The position numbers were made by a program, and so were the translations under genes. Shown piece by piece: positions 10,594 to 21,907 of a stretch of 64,000 bases of DNA (positions are counted from its first letter, which is position 1; the number at the start of each line of letters is the position of its first letter). The notes under the pieces are model-generated. The model had not been told where the DNA came from. It was given only the letters and a program-made list of their open reading frames with translations, and searched no databases. Where the stretch lies: contig NC_083587.1 in NCBI RefSeq assembly GCF_027579695.1, forward strand, positions 51,515,021 to 51,579,020, read 5' to 3'. The stretch is from Neoarius graeffei (taxonomy: Eukaryota > Chordata > Actinopteri > Siluriformes > Ariidae).

Positions 10594-11144
10594 TCAGTAA
10601 GGTGTTGGGTCATGATAAGTCACCAAAACACCCTCGATGCACCATATTATAGATTCTACAAGTCTCTGGAAATGTACCAGAATGATGATGACTGTTCTTC
10701 CAAAAGGTTTTCCCTCAGATAGTGTTTTGATGATGGTGTGGTGATGGTGGAATAGAGCGCAGTGTGACAGAGGTATGTGCCAGTCCAAGAGCTCCCTAAG
10801 GTGTCTGAGTGGCTTGAAATGGCCATAGCATATGATTTATATCATTTTGCTTTTTATCAACCTTTCAGCGAGTCCTCGTGCTCTGTAGATGGAGATGGGG
10901 TCGTCGTGGATAAAGGTTTCATCACAGGATAAAGGTGATGAGTTAGCAGAACTTTGGATTGATTTGAAGAGATGCTTCACTATAAGGGGACAAGTGGATA
11001 CCAGCAACATGGTGCCACCATTGTTTCTTTTACTTTGTCAGTCTACATACATCTATATGCAGGAGTGCAAACCATGAGAACTTCCCCACACTATCGGCAG
11101 ATCTGGGGGTTCAAAACAAGCATTATAATTTTCTAAATGTCCTT
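10594..11144 (-). other. Probable 3' UTR of ccdc127 copy 1
   Basis: Non-coding sequence directly downstream of the ccdc127 stop, matched at 46724-47276 with about eight differences. No AATAAA occurs in it on the minus strand. The nearest shared candidate signals lie beyond the transposon, at 7225-7230 here and 46463-46468 in copy 2, so the 3' end is unresolved. Confidence 0.4.
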
Positions 11145-11836
11145 CTAAGATGACTTGACATCAGACAGTGACCCTTTCAACCTGCCCTCTGCTCTCTTGT
11201 GTTTCTGCAGTGTAACCTGCAGCCTCCAGTATTTAAGATACAGCCACATCAGCTGCCCATTTTTCCTCTTGTCCATATTCAACATCTGTGCGCAGTGCCT
11301 ATCATTTTTAAAAATGTCCTTGATGTCATTCTCCAGGCCCAATTCCACCCCCGCTGGGTCCCTGGCCACTCTGACCAGCAGATTTTTCTCGATCTCCATC
11401 CTGTGTTCCTTGGGCAGCAGCGGGCTGCAGAAGGCACTCTGCCTCTCCACCAACTGGTGCTCCAGGTCCTGTAGCAAAACGTGGGCTCCCTGCTGCCATT
11501 CCTGCTCCTGTTGCAGAGCTGCATGAAGCGCCAGTCCAGCTGTTCCAGTCTGCAGGGCACGCTTCTTCTCGTCCTCTAGCTCTTCACGTTCCTTCTGCAG
11601 CTGCTTACGCTCCTCCATGAGATGTTGGCTGTGAGAGGCCATGGCCTTCTTGTAGCCCTCCACCCGCTGACGCGCTTTCTCTAGCTCTAGCTCCAGGAGG
11701 GCAGTTGTGCGTCGGTTCTCCGTCAGCGTATCTTTATACTTGAGCTCCAGGTCTTTGGTGATGGCAGCCACTTGCCCCTCAAACTGGTTTTTAACTTCTT
11801 GGATCTGCCTCTGCGACTCACGTGTCCAGATCCAAC
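11145..11836 (-). CDS. ccdc127: CCDC127-like protein, copy 1, coding exon 2
   Basis: Second and last coding exon. The acceptor (cctgtcag) lies at 11837-11838 on the minus strand; the exon joins exon 1 (18246-18363) in phase 1 to give a 269-residue protein, close to the roughly 260 of human CCDC127. Recognition rests on the N-terminus in exon 1, the segment WIWTRESQ at the joint, the motif ENRRTTALLELELEK, and the C-terminal NGQLMWLYLKYWRLQV. Residues about 50-150 are strongly charged and heptad-like, a coiled coil. The family is poorly characterised; the hydrophobic stretch around ALLVPMLGLAAF suggests a membrane anchor, and mitochondrial location has been reported for the mammalian protein. 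The frame is open with no lesions. It differs from copy 2 at 25 residues in this exon and ends two residues later. Confidence 0.9.
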
Positions 11837-11904
11837 CTGACAGGATGAAGAAGTTAATATATGCAACTTTTTATAACAAGGATTAAGTTAAAATATTTTA
11901 TTTT

Positions 11905-12563
11905 TTTCGCGGTCCACATCCTGAGCTCTGATTGGCTGGCGAGCGGGTCCGTATCCTACGGTACGGACCCCAGTTACGGACCTCTGGCAACTCGCTCGTT
12001 CACAACAACAAACTTAGTAGCAATTTTTGTCAACATTTATTTTCGCATTTCTCAGGAGAATAGCATTAATTTTACGTCATGGATAGTGATAACGACAGTG
12101 TTCACAGTGAAAGCGAGTTTTACAACCCTGAGGAAGACAAAATTAAAGAAAACATTTCAGGAGAAAGCTAAAAACCTGTAACTTGCTAACGCCGAGCAAA
12201 AACATGGCTGAATCCTGAATGACTCCTATTTGTATAAATAGGGGACTACATAGGCGGCAAAATGTAGTTTTTTTCCTGCCATGGAAGTGCACTTGTATAC
12301 CGAGGAGGAAGCAATTTGCATTACAGCCGTGAATGAGGATTCAAAATGGTGGCTCGGCTCGGTTTTCCCTTTTGGGCGCTCTCGTTTTCTGTGAGAATTT
12401 GGTAAAAAAAAAATAATTATTTACCAGCTTAAGGTCGATCCGTATGGTGAAATACCGTGACCTCAGCATTGAATACTGACATCGGCCTAGAGGGCCTCGC
12501 TCAGTACTTTCACGACCTCAGTCACGGTATTTCACCATACGGACCTCCCCGCTGGTAAATAAC
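11905..12563. mobile_element. Foldback non-autonomous element in the intron
   Basis: The right end is a palindrome, 12417-12563, with arms ttatttaccagc...ccgtatggtgaaataccgtgac and the reverse. The body includes a short acidic frame starting MDSDNDSVHSESEFY. The element is shared with copy 2 (48027-48976), so it predates the duplication. Superfamily not assigned and the left end is approximate. Confidence 0.55.
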
Positions 12564-12570
12564 ATGTATA

Positions 12571-14197
12571 CAGTTAGGTCCATAAATATTTGGACAGAGA
12601 CAACATTTTTCTAATTTTGGTTCTGTACATTACCACAATGAATTTTGAACAAAACAATTCAGATGCAGTTGAAGTTCAGACTTTCAGCTTTAATTCAGTG
12701 GGTTGAACAAAATGATTGCATAAAAATGTGAGGAACTAAAGCATTTTTTAAACACAATCCCTTCATTTCAGGGGCTCAAAAGTAATTGGACAAATGAAAT
12801 AATTGAAAATAAAATGTTCATTTCTAATACTTGGTTGAAAACCCTTTGTTGGCAATGACTGCCTGAAGTCTTGAACTCATGGACATCACCAGATGCTGTG
12901 TTTCCTCCTTTTTAATGCTCTGCCAGGCCTTTACTGCAGCGGTTTTCAGTTGCTGTTTGTTTGTGGGCCTTTCTGTCTGAAGTTTAGTCTTTAACAAGTG
13001 AAACGCATGCTCAATTGGGTTGAGATCAGGTGACTGACTTGGCCATTCAAGAATATTCCACTTCTTTGCTTTAATAAACTCCTGGGTTGCTTTGGCTTTA
13101 TGTTTTGGGTCATTGTCCATCTGTATTATGAAACGCCGACCAATCAGTTTGGCTGGATTTGAGCACACAGTATGTCTCTGAATACCTCAGAATTCATCCG
13201 GCTGCTTCTGTCCTGTGTCACATCATCAATAAACACGAGTGACCCAGTGCCACTGGCAGCCATCACACTGCCTCCGCCATGTTTTACAGATGATGTGGTA
13301 TGCTTTGGATCATGAGCTGTACCACGCCTTCGCCACACTTTTTTCTTGCCATCATTCTGGTAGAGGTTGATCTTAGTTTCATCTGTCCAAAGAATGTTCT
13401 TCCAGAACTGTGCTGACTTTTTTAGATGTTTTTTAGCAAAGTCCAATCTAGCCTTTTTATTCTTGAGGCTTATGAGTGGCTTGCACCGTGCAGTGAACCC
13501 TCTGTATTTACTTTCATGCAGTCTTCTCTTTATGGTAGATTTGGATATTGATACACCTACCTCCTGGAGAGTGTTGTTCACTTGGTTGGCTGTTGTGAAG
13601 GGGTTTCTCTTCACCATGGAAATTATTCTGCGATCATCCACCACTGTTGTCTTCTGTGGGCATCCAGGTCTTTTTGCATTGATGAGTTCACCAGTGCTTT
13701 CTTTCTTTCTTTCTCAGGATGTACCAAACTGTAGATTTTGCCACTCCTAATATTGTAGCAATTTCTCAGATGTTTTTTTTCTGTTTTCGCAGCTTAAGGA
13801 TGGCTTGTTTCACCTGCATGGAGAGCTCCTTTGACCGCATGTTTTCTTCACAGCAAAATCTTCCAAATGCAAGCACCACACCTCAAATCAACTCCAGGCC
13901 TTTTATCTGCTTAATTGAGAATGACATAACAAAGGAATTGCCCACACCTGCCCATGAAATAGCCTTTGAGTCAATTGTCCAATTACTTTTGGTCCCTTTA
14001 AAAACGGGGTGGCACATGTTAAGGAGCTGAAACTCCTAAACCCTTCATCCAATTTTAATGTGGATACCCTCAAATGAGAGCTGAAAGTCTGGACTTTATG
14101 TCCATGTCCATTATATAAATATAACTTGAATATGTTTGAGTAAACAGGTAAAAAAACAAAATTTGTGTCAGTGTCCAAATATATATGGACCTAACTG
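12571..14197 (-). mobile_element. Tc1-like transposon, full length with TA duplication
   Basis: Inverted ends cagttaggtccataaatat and its complement are flanked by TA (12569-12570 and 14198-14199). Copy 2 of the duplication has an empty site near 48976. The 1,627-bp length and the DD34E transposase on the minus strand fit a canonical fish Tc1 element. It is broken in at least two places (see the transposase entry). Confidence 0.9.
12824..13840 (-). pseudogene. Tc1 transposase, broken
   Basis: Starts at ATG 13840 (MRSKELSM) with a paired-like helix-turn-helix region, an in-frame TGA near 13768, then a long frame with WTDETKINL (first Asp), IIQMDNDPKH (second Asp) and SPDLNPIEHAF (Glu), the DD34E triad. 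A deletion of about 10 bp near 13157, between two cagcc repeats, shifts the frame. It ends near 12824. It would normally cut and paste the element at TA sites; as read it cannot be made whole. Confidence 0.85.
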
Positions 14198-14199
14198 TA

Positions 14200-14891
14200 T
14201 ATGACAAGAGCAAAGAGAAATAAGGACATAACGTATATTTAAAACAAGTGGATTACTTCTTTTGCTTCACAAGTGGTTGATATGTTTCTCCCCATCAAAA
14301 ATACTGAATAAAACAATAGTTTTAGAGATATAAAGATGAAAAGCCCTTCTCCCCTTCTTTGATAACAAACATGCTGCTGACTAAAGCTTATGGCTATGAT
14401 TGGATAAATGGTTGCATTTCAGTGTGGCACTACTACAACACTGTGATGAAAGTTAATTAAATGCTGACTTGCATTCGAAGTAAATGTATTATAATAATGT
14501 AATAAAGTCAGTATTTAATTCTTAAAAAAAACATTCCCTGCTAACTGTCTTTCACCAAAGACAAAGTGATGTCACACAAAGAAGACTGTGCTTTTCAGTT
14601 TGACAAGTTCTCATGTCAAACGTGAAAAGCAATACCGTCTGTGTATTGTGTGTCACTCTTTTCTCTCCGGCACAAAATCCTCTCCATATGATGGCTGACT
14701 CATCCGAGTTATGAAAGGGTGTGGTTTGGGGTTGGTCTGCCCAAATTAGTCTTCGGGAACGTGAAAGAAGAAGGTGAAAATGCATTTCCAGTTTGGCTGA
14801 TTATAAAATGGCATGACCTGTTCAAGTACAGAAACTTATCGAATGACAAAAGAAACTTTTTTGAAATCTTATATGTCTTCAGTAGATTTTA
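14200..14891. other. Intron sequence without features
   Basis: Shared with copy 2 (48977-49673). No repeat or exon recognised. Confidence 0.5.
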
Positions 14892-15493
14892 TACAAACCC
14901 CATTTCCAGAAAAGATGAGATATATTCCAAAATGCAATAAAAACAAAAATCTGCGATTTGTTAATTCACGTGGACCTTTATTTAACTGACAAAAGTACAA
15001 AGAAAAGATTTTCAATAGTTTTACTGATGAACATAATTGTATTTTGTAAATATGAACAAAGTTAGAATTTGATGCCTGTAGCACACTCAAAAAAAAAAAA
15101 AGTTGGGACAGAGGCAAAATAAGACTGAAAAGTTTATAGAATATTCAAGTAACGCTATTCTGGAAGATTCCACAATAAGCAGGTTAACTGGTAACAGCTG
15201 AGGGTATCATGACTGGGTGTAAAAGGAGCATGCACTAAAGGCTCAGTATTTGCAAGCAAGGATGGGTCATGGCTCACTCCTTAGTGCCAAAATTCATGAG
15301 AAAATTGTTCGTCAAATCCAAAAAGAACATTTCTCAACATAAGATTGCAGAGAATTTAGGTCTTTCAAAATCTACAAAGAATCAGGGAATTCGGAGACAG
15401 CTCAGTGCATAAAGGGCAAGGTCAGAAACTACTGTTGAATGTGCGTGACCTTCGAGCCCTCACATGGTACTGCCTGAGAAACCATCATGCTAA

Positions 15494-17200
15494 TAGGGGT
15501 CGACCGATAATCGGCCTGGCCGATATATCGGGCCAATATTCTGCATTTTTAGGGTTATCGGTATCGGCCATAATTTCCACTGATATGCCGATAACATGCC
15601 TTTTTGCAGCCATTTTGTTCCTAACGTGACTGTCACTGCACGTCCTTTCCTGCACTCGCCTCTCTGAGTTCAAGAACACGGTCCCGCCCACCGCAACATC
15701 TGATTTGTTTGGCACAAGAGATATAGCCAATCAACACACGCAGCTAACCGCTGTGAACTGTTTCAAGGCGGCCGTATGGGCACTCGGGCAGAAGCAGATC
15801 CCACTTCAAGGTAAGGACACGCTGCTTTTGCCGCAGTAAGTCACAAACACACAAGTTGCAAAAGCACAACATCATTATATGTTTACATTCTTCATCTACT
15901 ACTCGTTAAAATTGTCCATTTGCATCTGTGTAGCCAGGCAAACTTAGCTTACGGAAGGAAGCACTTGAATTAGCCTACAACCAACTAGTCTCGCTGAAAC
16001 TACATGTAATGTTGTCCATAGTAAGCAGTCCCCAGCATAACGTAGGCTGCAGTCATTTTTAAATCCCCGTCTGGAAACGTTGTGAATGTGTCAGCAGTTC
16101 TACTCGAACAGCAGAATGACAGCCATACAGAGAGGTGGTCAAGGGAAGATGAAATAAAACGTAGTGTTTGTGTTCTGTAGGCTAGCGCAAGCCTACTGGC
16201 TATTTGTTATGGTGATGAGTAAACTTCATGACGTGACTCGTGCTCAAAAAGCGCATTGCACTTGTATATGTTAGGTAACTTTATAAAGCGCTATTTGAAC
16301 ATTTAAACAAGCCAGGTGTGATATGGTGCTAGCAGGCTGTGTAATACTGTAGGGAGTTTGTCAGGACGCTTGTTGTGGGCTCAGTAATTAATTGTGTCGT
16401 GGATGCACACTTGCTTGGATAAACGCTAATGAACGAAACACATCAATTAAACTCTTGACTTAAATGTTCGTATGCTACTTCACATTGCGCTGTAATGTAC
16501 TCCTTATAATTCTTGCGCAAGTGATTCTCCTCGCTAGCGCTTCTGATCCGGAAAGCGATATACTCTTAAAGGAGCAGCCGCTCCTTTTAACCAGAGCTTT
16601 TAACATGCAGAGCAACTGTGCTTCCTTCACTACAATATAATCCTCCTAAATCGGGAATATTAGGCTTGGGCATTAAAAGCATTAGAATGTAGACGGTTAC
16701 TTGTTAAGTTGTTACATAATAGGGAGGGATAGCCTACTTTATGTTTGATTTTACTTTTTAAAAAATGGTGCAGGCAGCTCCCTACACTTGATTTGTTATT
16801 TAAAAACTACTTGAAGTTGGTAAGTCTTACTTAGTTCTTAGTGTAAAAGAATCCAGAGTGTATTTTCATTTATTTTCCACTGAAAATGGTGACCTGTAAT
16901 ATAGTAGGGAGTGATTTATTTTTTTATTGGTGAATATTTTATTATTATTTTATTTCTCATTTTATTCTAACTAATGTTTGACTTTATTGTACAAATGCTG
17001 CTGGCATCTCCCTGCACAAAATTTCATGTTCAATTTTACAATTAAACATACATTTCATGGATATGAAGGTCTGTGTCAGTGTGTGCTATGTTTAATTTCA
17101 TGTGAATTATAATGTTTACATTTATCGGTTATCGGCATCCCAATTCCATAATAATCGGTATCGGTATCGGCCCTGAAAAAAACATATCGGTCGATCCCTA
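15494..17200. mobile_element. hAT-type element with 8-bp duplication
   Basis: Ends taggggtcgaccgat and its complement atcggtcgatcccta; flanked by the 8-bp direct repeat catgctaa at 15486-15493 and 17201-17208. Copy 2 reads across the empty site at about 50274. Many copies of the word atcggtatcggc lie near the two ends. No transposase frame is seen in the 1,707 bp. Confidence 0.85.
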
Positions 17201-17379
17201 CATGCTAACATGACAAATATAGCCACATGGGCTTGGGAGTACTTCAGAAAACTGTTGTCAGTGAACAGAGTCTGCCGCTACATCCAGAAATTTAACCTGA
17301 AACTGTATTACGCAAAGAGGAAGCCAGTCATCAATTCTATGCAGAAATGACCCAGATTTCTCTGGGTCTGAACTCATAT

Positions 17380-17954
17380 CAGATGGACCGAAAGACAGTG
17401 AAAGCATGTGCTGTGGTCAGATGAGCCCACATTTCAGTTTGTTTTTGGGAAAACCAGACGTCGAGTTCTCAGCCGCCAAAGGTGAACAAGACCATCCAGT
17501 TTGTTATCAGAGAAAGGTGCAAAAGCCAGCATCTGTGATGATTTTTTTTGGAGGGGGGATCAATGCCTGTGGCATGAGTAAGTTGCATGTGTGCGAAGGT
17601 ACCATTTATGCCGAGGCGTATATTGGGATTTTAGAGAGACATATGTTGCCATCAAGGCAACCTCTCTTCCTGGGAAGTCCATGCTTATTTGAGCAGGACA
17701 ATCCTAGACCTCATTCTGCATAGGCTACAATAGCGTGGCTTCGTAGACACAGAGTGCGTGCGCTTGACTGGCCTGCTGCCAGTCCAGATCTGTCTCCTAA
17801 TGTATGGCGCATCATGATGAGGAGAATCAGACAACGGCAGCCATGGACTGTTGAGCAGCTGAAGTCTTGTATCAAGCAAGAATGGACAAAAATTCCAATT
17901 GCAAAACTACAACAATTAGATCCCATACGATTAAAAAGTGATGTAACACAATAG
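17380..17954 (+). pseudogene. Tc1-type transposase remnant, C-terminal part
   Basis: Shows YQRKVQKPASVM, ICEGTIYAEAYIGILERHM-like sequence, then FEQDNPRPHSA (second Asp region) and WPAASPDLSP before the third catalytic position. Stops at 17722 and elsewhere break it. The N-terminal helix-turn-helix part lies before the hAT insertion (about 15190-15480), also broken. Confidence 0.75.
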
Positions 17955-18245
17955 TAATAATGCCTGTGTTCCAAGTTTTTTTTTTTTTAAAGTGTGTTGC
18001 AGGCATCAAATTCTAACTTTGTTTATATTTACAAAATACAATTAAGTCAGTCAGTAAAACTATTGCAAATCTTTTGTCAGTTAAATAAAGGTTCACGTGA
18101 ATTAATAAATCACAAATTTTTGTTTTTATTGCATTTTAGAAACTTTTCTGGAAATGAGGTTTGTACAAGCATGGGCCATGCCACTGCAATGCCAGTAACA
18201 AACTTTTGCATGATCATAGAAGGATTCTTTTACTAAGATACTCAC

Positions 18246-18363
18246 GAAAAGCCGCAAGGCCAAGCATGGGGACTAACAGAGCGTAGTTCCATTTCCCTCC
18301 ATCAGAACCCTCACGTGGCACTGGCCTTATATTCCATCCAGGAGGATCATTCAGGTTGTTCAT
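18246..18363 (-). CDS. ccdc127: CCDC127-like protein, copy 1, coding exon 1
   Basis: Starts at ATG 18363 and encodes 39 codons plus one base: MNNLNDPPGWNIRP at the start, then WNYALLVPMLGLAAF, a hydrophobic segment. This N-terminus is the most conserved part of the family and made the identification firm. The donor gtgagt follows at 18240-18245. An acceptor (ttttaattgcag) lies just before the ATG, so the first transcribed exon is non-coding and lies to the right, at a place I cannot fix. Against copy 2 (51315-51432) there is one silent and one replacement change (Asn2 to Asp). Confidence 0.92.
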
Positions 18364-18981
18364 GGAGATAATCTGCAATTAAAAGTCAGTCAAACTGTGA
18401 CACTGGTACTCTGAAGATTCTTAATACATTTTTAAAAAAATGCATTTCAGATCATGCACACAGTTTGCTCAGTTGTCCCCATCAGGGTTCATAATGTTTC
18501 ACTTTGATTCACTGGTTGATAAATTACACCTGCTGGGGCAAAACAGCATATCAGGTCTGAATGTTTTAGCATTATGCACTGAAGCACAACACCATACATG
18601 TCAAGTTATACGGTTTCCCCGTATTTTGTATGGGAAAATGAAGTTTTTTGGCTAATATGCATACACTGATTTTCATACGGGAAAATTACGTTTTGTATCG
18701 GAGATTTTTTCCGTTACTCAGAGAAAATTTTCTTAGCATCCACCATTTATTTTTTAAACACATATGCCCATATGCCCAATGAAACAGAACTATTTTCGAT
18801 TTATGTGGTTTTATAGTTGCAACTGTAAAACCACAACGGCAACCGTAGTTAACCGGCGATTTCTGGTTTCGCTTCCCTAAACATTTTAATTGCTGATAGA
18901 CATTATATGTAGACACAGATGACCAACACTCGTTACTACCATCAGTCGTCAGTAAACTGGAAAAGTATTGAATGAAGAGTA

Positions 18982-19446
18982 ATGGTGGTAACGACCGTTG
19001 GTAACCTGTCTCTAAAATGTGTAGTAGGGGATGGAAGCAATTTAACACCATTTACATGTTTGCCGTGCTCTGATTTTCTTTTATTGACCAGGAAAATAAT
19101 AGATGTATATTGGGGAAAGGTGTTCGATGTAAAACCTGCTCTGGGTGTTGCCAGGTTTCCAATGCTGAAACAACTTTTTACTGCATTGCTGTGCCTCCCA
19201 CATAGCAATGCAGATAGTGAGAGGGCTTTTTCATTGGTTAGGAAAATTCATACTGAGTACAGAAAAAATATGGCTGCAGACACATTAACTGCATATCTGC
19301 GAATTAAAATGAACTGTGATGAGGAGCTGGGTCCGTCTCAGAAACCGGTCTCTCATTTGGGACATTATGGTCAAAAAATAAATTTTCTAATTTTACTATT
19401 TTTTTTGCATTTGCCTAACACTCAATGTTTCTTTTGTCATGTTTAA
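18982..19446 (+). pseudogene. hAT transposase C-terminal fragment
   Basis: The open stretch includes ARFPMLKQLF and LPHSNADSERAFSLVRK, the hAT dimerisation domain, followed by an AADTLTAYLRIKMN helix. The catalytic N-terminal part is missing. The same fragment is in copy 2 (52054-52521), and its last part begins the third partial copy (44696 on). It lies just upstream of ccdc127 in opposite orientation. Confidence 0.75.
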
Positions 19447-19739
19447 TAAGAATAAAGATAGTATCTTGCTTTATCTGGCCTCCACTGTGGAACATTTTTT
19501 TTAATTACAATTCAAATGCTTTTGTAAAATTGATTTCCATATAAAATAACTCCATCATGAAGAATTAAAGCCCCTCCTTCACAGATGAGTGAAAATATTG
19601 AATAAATTTCCTCTTTTTGATTGCTTGGGTTAAAAATGCCAAGTTATGATGACTGAATTGATTATTCACTTAAATATGAATAATATGATATGTTTTGGGT
19701 ATTTGATATGGCGAAATAGGACAATAGGACACAATGGAA

Positions 19740-20829
19740 AAATCAAGAACACACCGGAAAGATGAGAATAACGGTGGTGGTAAAAGAACAGCGACCGTAC
19801 CGGCTGAAGGTCGCGCGGGTCTCTGCTGCGGCGCGCGAGCAACGGGACATCACTACCGCACCGGACGGAGCGCAAGACGGGGGCGGGGCAAAATGACTGG
19901 CCATAGATTCTATCAAAAGTTCGATCTAAATTGACCATGGTTGCAAAATATTGGCCAAAATACGCAAACTCTACGAAATATGAAAGTAAGATGAAAAAGA
20001 AACATTCTATTGCCTTATACTGCAAGACTAAAACAAAATAAAACTGTCAAAACTCACCTTTTCAGTGATAACGTCCGAACAGATCACTCGCGTAACAGAA
20101 AGACCGCAAATGGAAGCGCGATCAATTTCTAACTGTTGGAGTGGAAAATTCCATTCTACACATGCAAATTGTTAATGTGTGTCCTTCCCCGCACACAAAT
20201 AACACGCTACGGTAAAAAATAGACCACAACTCATTTTATAGCTCAGAAATTCATACAAGACCAGCTACCATCGTAACATATTCTGTAAGAAACATATTCT
20301 ATACCTAACTTTCAGCTTTCATTTTAAAAAACAAAATCGCAGATTTATAACTAAATGTTTATATGGCGTAGTGATTTTAAGTTACTACTTTCGGTGAGGT
20401 AGTGACCTCGACCCTGAGGCTTTCCGTTTAGATCAAAACACACGATCGTATTGGTTTTGGGTACGCGGAAAATGGAGTTATGACGGTGATCAAATATTTT
20501 GCATGATGTTTTATTACGGTTATGATTATTCTGTGAGCGCACCAATCCTTAGGTGTATAAAGTTACAACTTAAAATACAATTAGTGATAACTGTAGACTT
20601 TTCAGTGGACTACAACCTTTTTAAGGGAATGCGATGTAGTCGACCATTTATCATGTCCCAGATCAAGCCGCCATTTTTCCACAAATTTGCAGAATTTTTG
20701 CCAAATTCTGAACAGAGTATTCACATCAAAGATTTAGTTTTATCTGTATTATTTCTTTTATAATTTTATTTCAAATTAAAACCAACATCACCATTCAAAA
20801 CTGTATAGTTTATTGACTGAGTATATTTA
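19740..20829. other. Unassigned sequence, GC-rich patch at 19780-19900
   Basis: Not present in copy 2. The CpG-rich patch lies in a 66-codon plus-strand frame that I do not trust as a gene. The rest is AT-rich with no recognised repeat. Confidence 0.4.
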
Positions 20830-21031
20830 GTAGGGTATCCCCACAGTACCCAGTTTCTGAGACAGACCCAGCTACAACTGCTACCCAAGCAGTGATGTTA
20901 TAGCTAGTGCCAAATCTGCAACATCTTTGTACAACAAAGAGTACAACACTCCGAAAAGGAATAAGATTTAAATTCTTGTTATAAATTACTGGGAAGATTT
21001 TCAGTTTAACTTCATTTATTAATATTTTCAC
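20830..21031 (-). pseudogene. Inverted hAT relic
   Basis: The stretch cccagtttctgagacagacc at 20849-20868 is the reverse complement of a part of the hAT fragment near 19324-19345, with one or two changes. So a second, inverted and older hAT piece lies here. Confidence 0.45.
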
Positions 21032-21354
21032 TTATCCTTGTTTACATAATATACTTGATGTGGTTCAGTCATCTTTAGTTGGATCGAACACTGCTTGCGG
21101 TGTCAAGACTTTTTTCTCAAATGGAACTTTGACTAACTTTCATTTACTGTTTGACATGATTATATATAATTTATTACATGTAACCTACTATTTTAATTAA
21201 CATACCTACTTAGCACTGCTGTTATATTTCAAGTAATTTTCTCTGGTGGAATGTAATATTCTAGGTGATGTCAACACTTGTCAAATAGAACTTTGTGGAA
21301 TTTTTATGAACTATTGAAGATTAATACATTTTATTTGCAAAATTTACATCAATA

Positions 21355-21524
21355 GGGGCATCATGGCTCAGGTGGCTGAGGCGCCATACCATAAATCCGG
21401 GGACCCGGGTTCGATTCCGACCCGAGGTCATTTCCCGATCCCTCCCCGTCTCTCTTTCCCACTCATTTCCTGTCCTGTCTCTACACTGTCCTATCCAATA
21501 AAGGTGAAAAAAGCCCCCCCCCAA
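21355..21524 (+). mobile_element. tRNA-derived SINE with 16-bp duplication
   Basis: Head with A-box-like tggctcaggtgg (21364-21375) and B-box ggttcgattcc (21408-21418); body of aggtcatttcccgatccc type; tail aataaaggtgaaaaaagccc. Flanked by aaaatttacatcaata at 21339-21354 and 21525-21540. Copy 2 has the empty site near 54810. A different family from the V-SINEs. Confidence 0.9.
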
Positions 21525-21907
21525 AAAATTTACATCAATAATTCTGGTATTACTGATGCAATGTATCTTAAATAATTAAGTTTATAGTTCAGTCATTCTC
21601 TTTAGTAGATAATTGTTTACTTGACTGTACATACACATAGTCCTTTTTAATTCAGTTGTTTTCTCTGGGATCTAAAATTTCTTTTTATTCAGCACATGCT
21701 CATTTGATCCCTTTAACTTGATGCAGTGTGATAAATATGTCGATTACAATAGGAGTGTATAGTATGGAATAAAACAATCAGTGCTTTGGATTATATATTG
21801 GAATTTTTTCTCGTGTATAAGGGCTCATGGGTGCATGTAAGGGAAAAGTACAGGTTAAAGGGCATGGGGAACCAAAGGTTGACATGTATGCAACACTGTG
21901 GTTCCTA

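Larger units (their letters stand above)
14894..18163 (+). mobile_element. Tc1-like element with long inverted ends, split by a hAT element
   Basis: Ends caaaccccatttccagaaaa and the complement ttttctggaaatgaggtttg are flanked by TA (14892-14893, 18164-18165); inverted similarity continues for nearly 200 bp. It encodes a degraded Tc1-type transposase on the plus strand. Copy 2 carries the same element at 49676-51232 without the 1.7-kb insert. It was therefore present before the duplication, in the ccdc127 intron. Confidence 0.85.
11837..18245 (-). other. ccdc127 copy 1 intron (6.4 kb)
   Basis: GT-AG intron: donor gtgagt at 18240-18245, acceptor ag at 11837-11838, both on the minus strand. 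The matching intron in copy 2 is 3.35 kb. The extra length comes from a Tc1 element (12571-14197) and a hAT-type element (15494-17200), partly offset by a tandem duplication in copy 2. Confidence 0.85.
6916..19739. repeat. Segmental duplication, copy 1 (contains ccdc127)
   Basis: This stretch matches 46151-52804 almost base for base once later insertions are removed; flanking and intron sequence differ by roughly 1.5-3 percent by eye. Three large extra insertions exist only here (7499-10593, 12571-14197, 15494-17200), and each has an empty site in copy 2. Homology to copy 2 stops at acaatggaa, where copy 2 and the partial third copy enter a hAT end (cagggtatctgc). Confidence 0.9.

Noticed and set aside
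11155-11526. Plus-strand frames over ccdc127 exon 2 (also 47281-47652)
   Set aside because: Antisense shadows of the conserved minus-strand exon.
19734-19934. CpG-rich patch as a gene start
   Set aside because: The 66-codon frame has no recognisable domain and begins exactly at a rearrangement border.
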